A DNA stretch of 6,460 nucleotides. Source: Leptolyngbya sp. SIO4C5 (GTDB lineage Bacteria > Cyanobacteriota > Cyanobacteriia > Phormidesmidales > Phormidesmidaceae). The DNA lies in the NCBI GenBank assembly GCA_010671965.1, contig JAAHIC010000269.1, forward strand, positions 1 through 6,460, in the 5' to 3' direction. A program made the position numbers and the translations under genes. How positions within the stretch are numbered: the stretch's first letter is position 1; the number at the start of each line of letters is the position of its first letter. Under the pieces are notes generated by a model. That model saw only the letters and a list, made by a program, of their open reading frames with translations. It did no database searches and was not told where the DNA came from. This document shows positions 1-4,694 of the stretch, in pieces.

Positions 1-666
1 TATTACAAAGGGCCACAGCATCAGGTGTCAGTATCTGCCTTTTTTATGGGACGATTTCCGATAACCCAGGCGCAGTATCAGGCAGTGATGGGCAAAAATC
101 CGTCTCATTTCAGTGAAAACGGGGCTAGCCGCCCAGTAGAGGAAGTCTCTTGGGAGGATGCGGTGGCCTTTTGTAATAAGCTGTCGCAGCAGATAGGGCG
201 TATCTATCGTCTGCCGAGTGAGGCAGAGTGGGAATATGCTTGTCGGGCTGGTACAACAACCCCGTTTCATTTTGGGGAAACGATTACAACTGACTTGGCG
301 AATTATCGAGGAACTGATTGGGAGTATGAGGGGGAAACGTACCCAGGTAACTACGGGGAAGGACCTCATGGTAGCTTCCGTGAAGAAACGACAGAAGTGG
401 GTATTTTTCCGCCTAACGATTTTGGCATACACGACATGCACGGCAATGTGTGGGAGTGGTGCCAGGATGTTTGGCATGACAGCTATGAAGGAGCACCCCC
501 AGATAGTTCTGCCTGGTTAGAGGGCGGTGAGCAAGGAAAAAGAGTCGTGCGGGGTGGTTCGTGGTGCTCTATGCCGCGTTTTTGCCGCTCCGCCTTTCGG
601 GTTAGGTTCGCGCCCGCTGACCGTTACCATACTCTCGGTTTTCGGGTTGTGTGCGTTTCGGCGTGA
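1..666 (+). CDS. FGE-sulfatase / C-type-lectin-fold protein, C-terminal part (5' partial), probable DGR target
   Basis: The frame is open from base 1 (beginning YYKGPQHQ) to TGA at 664-666, giving 221 residues. The GTG at 25 is internal to the domain, so the gene starts upstream of the window. Hallmarks of the formylglycine-generating-enzyme family (PF03781) appear in order: GRFPITQAQYQAVMG, RPVEEVSWEDAVAFCNKLS, YRLPSEAEWEYACRAG, FGIHDMHGNVWEWCQD and the C-terminal RGGSW...CRSAFR...LGFRVVCV. True FGE enzymes use a conserved cysteine pair near the RGGS motif. Here one nearby cysteine (codon 565-567) lies at a variable position and is Tyr in the downstream copy, so an oxidase role is doubtful. 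A ligand-binding role is more likely (inference). In cyanobacteria such domains are often C-terminal to kinase, caspase-like or other effector modules; what lies upstream here cannot be seen. The C-terminal 38 codons form the variable-region-like repeat described separately. Confidence 0.9.
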   Translation, partial: YYKGPQHQVSVSAFFMGRFPITQAQYQAVMGKNPSHFSENGASRPVEEVSWEDAVAFCNKLSQQIGRIYRLPSEAEWEYACRAGTTTPFHFGETITTDLANYRGTDWEYEGETYPGNYGEGPHGSFREETTEVGIFPPNDFGIHDMHGNVWEWCQDVWHDSYEGAPPDSSAWLEGGEQGKRVVRGGSWCSMPRFCRSAFRVRFAPADRYHTLGFRVVCVSA

Positions 667-667
667 G
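550..667 (+). repeat. Variable-region-like repeat, copy 1 (end of the FGE-like gene)
   Basis: This 118-bp segment covers the last 38 codons and stop of the FGE-like gene. It aligns without gaps to 860-977. There are 12 differences inside codons, at 566, 569, 601, 602, 607, 608, 619, 625, 629, 630, 631 and 632. Eleven fall at codon position 1 or 2. They sit in only eight codons, seven of which keep the same final C or T in both copies. The altered residues (after RGGSW, after CRSAFR and before LGFRV) are where DGR-diversified FGE/C-type-lectin proteins carry their Asn-templated variable residues. The last 35 bp (633-667) are identical in both copies, as expected for the 3' homology where DGR cDNA synthesis starts. 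The reading as a DGR variable region is inference; the repeat is directly visible. Confidence 0.75.
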
Positions 668-670
668 GAC

Positions 671-733
671 TTTTTTGCCCTTAGCTCTTTAGCCCTTTAG
701 CCCTTTGCACTTCTTAATCTTTAGCCCTTTTTC
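671..733. repeat. Pyrimidine-rich TTTAGCCC-type short repeats
   Basis: Just after the FGE-like gene there is a T run (671-676), then repeated units of the form CTTTAGCCC or close variants around 680-710 and again at 719-730. The units are about 9 bp apart in the first cluster. There is no coding potential in frame with the gene. The stretch could be slipped-strand repeat expansion or part of the transcript's 3' end. No function is assigned. Confidence 0.6.
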
Positions 734-735
734 CT

Positions 736-761
736 ACGCGCGCAGCGCGTTAAAAATTTTT
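736..761 (+). terminator. GC-rich hairpin followed by A5T5, possible terminator of the FGE-like gene
   Basis: ACGCGC at 736-741 and GCGCGT at 745-750 form a perfect 6-bp stem with a GCA loop. AAAAATTTTT follows at 752-761. The hairpin lies about 70 bp past the gene's stop. The T stretch does not directly abut the stem, so this is a weak or atypical intrinsic terminator. A hairpin downstream of a variable region also helps target recognition in the Bordetella phage DGR, but there it is much closer to the variable region than here. Confidence 0.4.
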
Positions 762-859
762 GACGATTTTTAGAAGCAAGCCAACTAGCCCGTATGCTAT
801 TGGAGCGTTAGAATTCTCACCCGTTGAGACCTATCGTTGAGGACAGGCATTAAACGCGA

Positions 860-977
860 CGGGGTGGTTCGTGGTACTATATGCCGCGTTTTTGCCGCTC
901 CGCCTTTCGGCCTAGGGACGCGCCCGCTCACCGTAACCGGCATCTCGGTTTTCGGGTTGTGTGCGTTTCGGCGTGAG
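860..977 (+). pseudogene. Free-standing variable-region-like repeat, copy 2 (headless FGE C-terminus)
   Basis: In the frame of copy 1 this reads from RGGSWYYMPRFCRSAFR through LGFRVVCVSA to a TGA at 974-976. An in-frame TAA sits at 851-853, only two codons before the repeat, so it cannot be translated as an FGE-like protein. Similarity to copy 1 starts at 860 and stops after 977, so only the variable region is duplicated and not the flanks. Compared with copy 1, Cys-Ser becomes Tyr-Tyr, Val-Arg-Phe becomes Pro-Arg-Asp, Asp becomes His, and Tyr-His-Thr becomes Asn-Arg-His. It could be the remnant of a second target gene, a retrohomed copy, or a former template repeat that was overwritten. An active template would be expected to carry AAC/AAT at the variable codons, and most here are not. 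Confidence 0.7.
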
Positions 978-1050
978 CACTCCCTACGGTCAGAATTGGT
1001 GGAAGGGATTTCATCGAGCGTACAAAAGGGAGTCCAGACCTGTTTTCAGA

Positions 1051-1068
1051 GAGACTGGCGACAGTCTC
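1051..1068. other. Perfect 7-bp hairpin with GCGA tetraloop
   Basis: GAGACTG at 1051-1057 and CAGTCTC at 1062-1068 are perfectly complementary around GCGA, a GNRA-type tetraloop on the plus strand. It lies about 75 bp after the second repeat copy and 12 bp before the longer inverted repeat at 1081-1125. It could be part of a double-hairpin 3' end for the leftward small ORF, or a structural element of the repeat region. Its role is unknown. Confidence 0.5.
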
Positions 1069-1080
1069 CAAAAATAAACC

Positions 1081-1125
1081 TGAGCCGATCACCTTGGTAG
1101 GTCCGCCGAAGAGTTGATCGGCTCA
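1081..1125 (-). terminator. Long inverted repeat, probable terminator of the leftward small ORF
   Basis: TGAGCCGATCA at 1081-1091 and TGATCGGCTCA at 1115-1125 form a perfect 11-bp stem with a 23-nt loop. Read leftward, the stem is followed by GGTTTATTTTTGG, a T-rich stretch typical of intrinsic termination. It begins about 33 bp past the stop of the small leftward ORF. The plus-strand side is not T-rich, so leftward termination is the better reading. The loop is long for a classic terminator. Confidence 0.6.
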
Positions 1126-1158
1126 AATACTTACTCAAGAAACTCTCTTAACTAGAAA

Positions 1159-1242
1159 CTACAGACGGCTGAAGTAGATTGCCGCCAGCACGATCAGACC
1201 CAGCAGCGCCAGCGGTACCCAAAGTTTAGAAAGCTCAATCAT
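1159..1242 (-). CDS. Putative 27-residue single-pass membrane peptide
   Basis: On the minus strand ATG (1242-1240) opens a 27-codon frame closed by TAG (1161-1159). The peptide has a short polar start with an acidic residue and a Lys (MIELSK). A hydrophobic Trp-Val-Pro-Leu-Ala-rich helix of about 17 residues follows, ending in Tyr-Phe-Ser-Arg-Leu. The layout resembles the many tiny single-helix subunits of cyanobacterial photosynthetic and NDH-1 complexes. However, it does not match PetG, PetL, PetM, PetN, PsaM, PsbM, PsbT, PsbJ or PsbY as I recall them, so no name is given. The ribosome-binding site is weak (TAGG about 14 nt upstream). In support, it is followed by a probable leftward terminator and sits 64 bp divergent from the 840-residue gene. 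It could be a chance hydrophobic ORF. Confidence 0.5.
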   Translation of the reverse strand: MIELSKLWVPLALLGLIVLAAIYFSRL

Positions 1243-1306
1243 CTTTTTGACCAAACCTAGCGAAGTAAACGAAGATCAAAGCATACCCTGATCAAGGCTT
1301 TGTCTT
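1243..1306. promoter_or_regulatory. Divergent intergenic region with imperfect GATCAA(A/G)GC direct repeat
   Basis: These 64 bp separate the small leftward ORF from the 840-residue gene. GATCAAAGC (1274-1282) and GATCAAGGC (1290-1298) are 9-bp direct repeats with one mismatch, 16 bp apart start to start (about one and a half helical turns), a spacing compatible with a regulator site. AAGG at 1294-1297 lies 9 nt before the ATG at 1307 and can serve as a ribosome-binding site. No clear -35/-10 pair or NtcA site (GTA-N8-TAC) was found. Confidence 0.3.
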
Positions 1307-3829
1307 ATGGCCGCTGCCGACTGTGTTACCTGGCTGCAAGAGCGCACCGCCCTCAACATCCTCAGCGCAGAAATTCTAGAAGCGATCGCCCCCTTACTGC
1401 AGTCTCGCACCCTTGCCGCCGACCAGACTCTCACCGTTGCCGACCAGTCCCCCGACGGCCTGTGGATTCTGCGAACAGGCAAAGCCGAAAGCGATCGCGA
1501 TCGCCCTAAAGCCGTCAGCTTACTGCCCGGTTCAGTGATCAACCTGCAGGCCCTCTTGCTAAATCAGCCCGTCCAGAAGACCTTTATCACGCTGAATCAG
1601 TGCGAGCTGTTTTTTATTCCTGCCGATGCCTTTCGTCAGGTCGTGCAGGATTATCCGGCCATTACCCAGCTCTTTACCCAGCAGCTTGCCGCCGAAGTCG
1701 AGCAGCTTTCCTCCCAGCTCAGCTTTGAGCAAGAGCGCCAAACAATTCTGCGCCCCTACCTGGTCACCAAAGCGCGGCGCGGCATTATTGGCCGCAGTCG
1801 CTACGCCCAGCGGCTGCGATCGCAGATTAAAACCGCCTCCGACAGCCAAGCCTCAGTCCTGATTTTTGGCGAGCCGGGACTAGAGAAAGACAACATTGCA
1901 GCCCTGATCCACTACGGCTCAGCCCAGCGGCGAGAAGCCATTATTCAGGTGGAATGCTCTAAGGTGCAGGCCAGCGGCGCCGAGCTGTTTGGCCGCGCTG
2001 GTGGCAAGCCAGGGCTGATAGAGGCCCTGGGGCAAGGAACGCTAATTCTCAACAATTTGCAAGAGCTACCTGAAGAACTGCTACCCGCGATCGCCCACCT
2101 GCTCGAAACCAATATCTATCGGCCCATCAGCCGCAATGCTGAAGCAGCGGGGGCGGAGAAAACGGCACAGGCCCGCATTGTAATTATCTCCGAGCAGCCG
2201 CTGCCGCAAATTAACGCCCTCGTCGATCAGGTGATCAAGGTGCCGCCGCTGCGGGTTCGTAAAGCAGATATTGAAGACTACGTCAGCTACTACATCAGCC
2301 TCATCTGCCGGGCGCGAGGCATTGACAAACCCAAGCTGACCCCAGAAGCCCTGCGACGGCTGCAAGCCTACGACTTTCCCAACAATTTGAGAGAGCTGTC
2401 TAGCTTGGTAGAGCGATCGCTGTCTCAGATGGCCGGCACCACCAGCATCACCGAGGAAATCATCTGGCCCTCCCAGGGGCGTAAAAAGCAGCTCCGCCTC
2501 AATCTGCTCAATGCCTATCCTCGCCTGCGCAATTTTCTGCGCAGTCCTTGGTGGCCCGATCGCCTTAACTACGGCTTTACCCTCACCTTCTTCGCCTTTG
2601 TCGTTGCGGTGCTGTTTGTAGGGCCGCAGAACCGCCAGGAAAACTTTGCGCTCAACATGTTTTGGGCCTGGTGGTGGCCGCTGGTACTGCTGGGCTTTCC
2701 CTTTGTGGGACGGCTGTGGTGTGCGGTCTGTCCGTTTATGATCTATGGCGAAGTTACCCAAAAGCTGTCCCTGTGGCTAGTACCGCGCCAGCTCAAACAG
2801 TGGCCGCGTCAGGAAGCTGAGCGCTGGGGCGGCTGGTTTTTGTTTGGCCTATTTGCCCTGATTTTGCTGTGGGAGGAGCTGTGGAATTTAGAAAATACGG
2901 CTTACCTATCGGCCTGCCTGCTGCTGCTGATCACCGCTGGGGCAATGATTTTCTCCGCTATTTTCGAGCGCCGATTTTGGTGTCGCTATCTCTGCCCGAT
3001 TGGCGGCATGAACGGCCTATTTGCCAAGCTGTCGATGACGGAGCTGCGGGCGCAGCAGGGGACCTGCTCGGCAGAATGCACCACCTACCAGTGCTATAAA
3101 GGTGGCCCCCGCAAAGGAGAAGGACAGGAGACCAATGGCTGTCCCCTCTATTCTCATCCGGCCCAGCTAGAAGACAACCGCGACTGCGTTCTGTGCATGA
3201 CCTGTCTCAAGGCCTGTCCGCACCGCTCGGTGGAGGTCAACCTGCGCCCGCCCGGCATTGAGCTATGGACAACCCACATACCCCGTAGCTATGAGGTAGC
3301 CCTGCTGTTTTTGCTGCTGGGGGCCGTCTTTCTACACCACCTGCCGCAGCTAACTCAGCAGTTAGGGCTGGCGCTGAATTTGGAGAACTTTGGCATTCAC
3401 GCGATCGCCTCTGTGGCGGCCTTGGCCCTGCCCGTGCTGGTGCCTTTTGCCGCCTACGGTCTGACCCGGCTGGTATTCAAGCTCACCACGAGCTATGCCC
3501 CCAAGAGCTTCGTCAGTTTGGCCTATGGCTATTTGCCCCTCGTCCTCGCGGCCAACCTAGCCCACTACCTGACTCTGGGCTTAGGCGAAGGCGGTCAAAT
3601 TCTATCGGTGGGCTTTGCCACCTTCGGCCTCAGCGGCGAGGGCGTGCCTGTGTATATTGCTCACCCGGCAGTCATCGCCTTTTTGCAAAGTGCCGTCTTG
3701 ATTGCTGGCGTTTTGACCAGCGCTATTGTGACACAAAAAATTGTGCGGCAGTCCCTTAAGCTCATGTGGCCCCAGCATTTAGGGGCGATCGCCCTCACCG
3801 CGCTGCTGTGGCCGCTGATTGTTGGCTAG
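1307..3829 (+). CDS. CAP_ED-like / degenerate sigma-54-activator AAA+ / NosR-NapH-like Fe-S membrane protein
   Basis: The 840-residue protein has three parts. Residues about 10-130 resemble a cyclic-nucleotide-binding domain (GLWILRTGKAE is the beta-roll signature), but the phosphate-binding Glu and Arg are not evident (VINLQALLLNQPVQKTF). Residues about 155-385 match the AAA+ domain of sigma-54 activators (IIGRSRYAQRL, VPPLRVRKADIEDY, LTPEALRRLQAYDFPNNLREL). In that domain Walker A is degenerate (GEPGLEKD, 188-195), Walker B Asp-Glu is Asn-Asn (249-250), and the GAFTGA loop after ELFG (226-229) is missing. Residues about 420-840 hold roughly eight or nine membrane helices and Fe-S cysteines: C472/C475-Pro, C559/C563-Pro, C587/C591/C596, C612, and a ferredoxin-type cluster C627/C630/C633/C637-Pro. 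The last part resembles NosR/NapH-type polyferredoxins that pass electrons at the membrane. Electron partner and signal are unknown. The start at 1307 is supported by an upstream AAGG. Domain assignment is firm; the physiological role is inference. Confidence 0.93.
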   Translation: MAAADCVTWLQERTALNILSAEILEAIAPLLQSRTLAADQTLTVADQSPDGLWILRTGKAESDRDRPKAVSLLPGSVINLQALLLNQPVQKTFITLNQCELFFIPADAFRQVVQDYPAITQLFTQQLAAEVEQLSSQLSFEQERQTILRPYLVTKARRGIIGRSRYAQRLRSQIKTASDSQASVLIFGEPGLEKDNIAALIHYGSAQRREAIIQVECSKVQASGAELFGRAGGKPGLIEALGQGTLILNNLQELPEELLPAIAHLLETNIYRPISRNAEAAGAEKTAQARIVIISEQPLPQINALVDQVIKVPPLRVRKADIEDYVSYYISLICRARGIDKPKLTPEALRRLQAYDFPNNLRELSSLVERSLSQMAGTTSITEEIIWPSQGRKKQLRLNLLNAYPRLRNFLRSPWWPDRLNYGFTLTFFAFVVAVLFVGPQNRQENFALNMFWAWWWPLVLLGFPFVGRLWCAVCPFMIYGEVTQKLSLWLVPRQLKQWPRQEAERWGGWFLFGLFALILLWEELWNLENTAYLSACLLLLITAGAMIFSAIFERRFWCRYLCPIGGMNGLFAKLSMTELRAQQGTCSAECTTYQCYKGGPRKGEGQETNGCPLYSHPAQLEDNRDCVLCMTCLKACPHRSVEVNLRPPGIELWTTHIPRSYEVALLFLLLGAVFLHHLPQLTQQLGLALNLENFGIHAIASVAALALPVLVPFAAYGLTRLVFKLTTSYAPKSFVSLAYGYLPLVLAANLAHYLTLGLGEGGQILSVGFATFGLSGEGVPVYIAHPAVIAFLQSAVLIAGVLTSAIVTQKIVRQSLKLMWPQHLGAIALTALLWPLIVG

Positions 3830-3856
3830 CCGTCTCCGCTAACGAATCAGACGTAG

Positions 3857-3873
3857 GGCGGGCACTGCCCGCC
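3857..3873. terminator. GC-rich palindrome between convergent genes
   Basis: GGCGGGC (3857-3863) and GCCCGCC (3867-3873) form a perfect 7-bp stem with loop ACT. It lies 28 bp after the large gene's stop and 15 bp beyond the mscL stop, so it may act on both transcripts. Neither side has a strong T tract. The core GTAGGGCGGGCACTGCCCGCC-like element is, as I recall, frequent in intergenic DNA, so it may equally be a dispersed palindromic repeat. Confidence 0.5.
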
Positions 3874-3887
3874 GCAGATAAAGTTTC

Positions 3888-4316
3888 TCAGATCTGCCGC
3901 GACTCAATTGCGTGAGTGAGGCGCTCTAAAGTAACGTTCAGCTTTTCCTCAACCGTAGGTTCAACGACCGCTTCCTCTACTTCTTCTTGGCGCTTAAATC
4001 GCTCAAAGAAGCGGATCACTAGAAACAGCACAAAGGCGATGATGACAAAGTCGACAACGGTGCCCAGAAAGCTGCCAATTTTAATACCGGGGCCGATGGT
4101 GGCTTCTCGCCAGTCAGTTCCCGCCTGGGATAGGAACGGATTGATGACGGCGGGCATCAAAATATCGGCCACAAATGAAGAGATAACAGCCCCAAAGGCG
4201 CCACCAATAATGACGGCAACAGCTAGATCGACTACATTGCCCCGTAGCGCAAACTCCTTGAAATCGTGTAGGAAACCTCCAGCCCTAGCTCTGGATCTTC
4301 TGCCAAGTGACGACAT
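3888..4316 (-). CDS. mscL: Large-conductance mechanosensitive channel MscL
   Basis: The 142-residue protein contains the MscL signature FKEFALRGNVVDLAVAVIIG (19-38), followed by the rest of TM1 to about residue 54 (DILMP). A periplasmic loop covers about 57-80, TM2 about 83-104 (FLGTVVDFVIIAFVLFLVIRFF), and then comes a charged cytoplasmic helix rich in Glu (EEVEEAVVEPTVEEKL). MscL forms a homopentameric pore in the inner membrane that opens under membrane tension to release solutes during osmotic downshock. The amino terminus has about 12 extra residues before the usual start, rich in Arg (GRRSRARAGG). The ATG is supported by AAGAGG 8 nt upstream, and no alternative start codon lies between it and the conserved FKEFALRGN. 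The gene is transcribed alone, converging on the Fe-S protein gene and diverging from selO. Confidence 0.97.
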   Translation of the reverse strand: MSSLGRRSRARAGGFLHDFKEFALRGNVVDLAVAVIIGGAFGAVISSFVADILMPAVINPFLSQAGTDWREATIGPGIKIGSFLGTVVDFVIIAFVLFLVIRFFERFKRQEEVEEAVVEPTVEEKLNVTLERLTHAIESRQI

Positions 4317-4324
4317 ACCACGAT

Positions 4325-4330
4325 CCTCTT
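4325..4330 (-). promoter_or_regulatory. Ribosome-binding site of mscL
   Basis: On the minus strand AAGAGG lies 8 nt before the ATG at 4316-4314. It is the best Shine-Dalgarno match in the window and fixes the mscL start, including its basic N-terminal extension. Confidence 0.75.
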
Positions 4331-4491
4331 AGTTAGTAAACTACATGCAAGCAGATTCATCAGTTCTTCAATGGCTAGCAGAATACCAGCCTTTAGCTTT
4401 AACAAACAACTAACAAGTCATTAAATCGGCCAAATTACTGAAGTTTGACCCGGCAGAGCTAGCATTGTTCTTATTCGCTCAGAGCAAAAAA

Positions 4492-4509
4492 TAGATTGAG
4501 TAGATTGAA
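4492..4509. repeat. Tandem 9-bp repeat TAGATTGA(G/A)
   Basis: TAGATTGAG (4492-4500) is directly followed by TAGATTGAA (4501-4509). It lies in the divergent mscL-selO spacer. Two tandem 9-mers could be a regulator site or simple slippage; nothing more can be said. Confidence 0.4.
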
Positions 4510-4694
4510 GTTAGTTTGGCGCAGCCGCTGTGTTTACCGCCGCCTATCTTAGAGGTTGCATAGGCTGGCAGCGATCGCTTTTAAACGTCTGGCTTTGGAC
4601 AGCGTTAGAGTCGAGACAGGATAGGCTATCATCGACTACCCGGCTTCGATTAAAAGTTTGCTGCAATTTCCGGTGTTTTCCTGCCTCTAAACCA

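Larger units (their letters stand above)
667..1158. other. Non-coding stretch between the FGE-like gene and the small leftward ORF
   Basis: About 490 bp with no credible gene apart from the headless repeat at 860-977. It contains pyrimidine-rich repeats, a CGTTGAG direct repeat (822-828 and 835-841), three hairpins, and no HIP1 octamer. An 87-codon open frame at 837-1100 crosses copy 2 in a different frame from the FGE-like protein and looks like chance. The segment after copy 2 (about 980-1010) reads SLRSELVEG in that frame, a phrase I recall from translated intergenic repeats in several bacteria. It may therefore hold a dispersed repeat remnant (weak inference). Confidence 0.6.
4317..4694. 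promoter_or_regulatory. Divergent intergenic region between mscL and selO
   Basis: 378 bp that must hold the promoters of both mscL (leftward) and selO (rightward). The left half is AT-rich. Rightward candidates are TTGACC at 4445-4450 (no good -10 at normal spacing) and TATCAT at 4627-4632 (a TAnnnT-type -10, weak -35), the latter 63 bp before the preferred selO start. No convincing leftward promoter was identified. One HIP1 octamer lies at 4571-4578. An open frame in phase with selO runs back to a GTG at 4530, but its residues (many Cys, Trp and Arg, no family similarity) look non-coding. Confidence 0.5.

Noticed and set aside
562..588. Cys pair near RGGSW as the catalytic cysteines of a true formylglycine-generating enzyme
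   Set aside because: The first cysteine (565-567) is at a position that differs between the copies (Cys versus Tyr), and the spacing does not match the known enzyme, so catalytic function is not supported.
860..977. Copy 2 as an active DGR template repeat
   Set aside because: Most variable codons are not AAC or AAT. Only 5 of the 12 coding differences have A in this copy, and no reverse transcriptase follows, so it cannot be the working template.
837..1100. 87-codon plus-strand open frame across the second repeat copy
   Set aside because: It reads copy 2 in a different frame from the FGE-like protein, has no recognisable domain, and crosses hairpins and repeat-like DNA; it is best explained by chance.
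1265..1298. FNR-like or NtcA site upstream of the Fe-S protein gene
   Set aside because: TTGATC occurs twice on the minus strand, but the TTGAT-N4-ATCAA arrangement is not met, and there is no GTA-N8-TAC match.
2081..2761. 226-codon minus-strand open frame inside the large gene
   Set aside because: It is antisense to the well-supported AAA-like and membrane parts, with a Gln/Pro/Arg-rich composition and no family similarity; it is a shadow of high-GC coding sequence.
3916..4332. 138-codon plus-strand open frame opposite mscL
   Set aside because: It is Ser/Thr-rich low-complexity translation of the mscL complement; mscL itself has clear family motifs and a ribosome-binding site.
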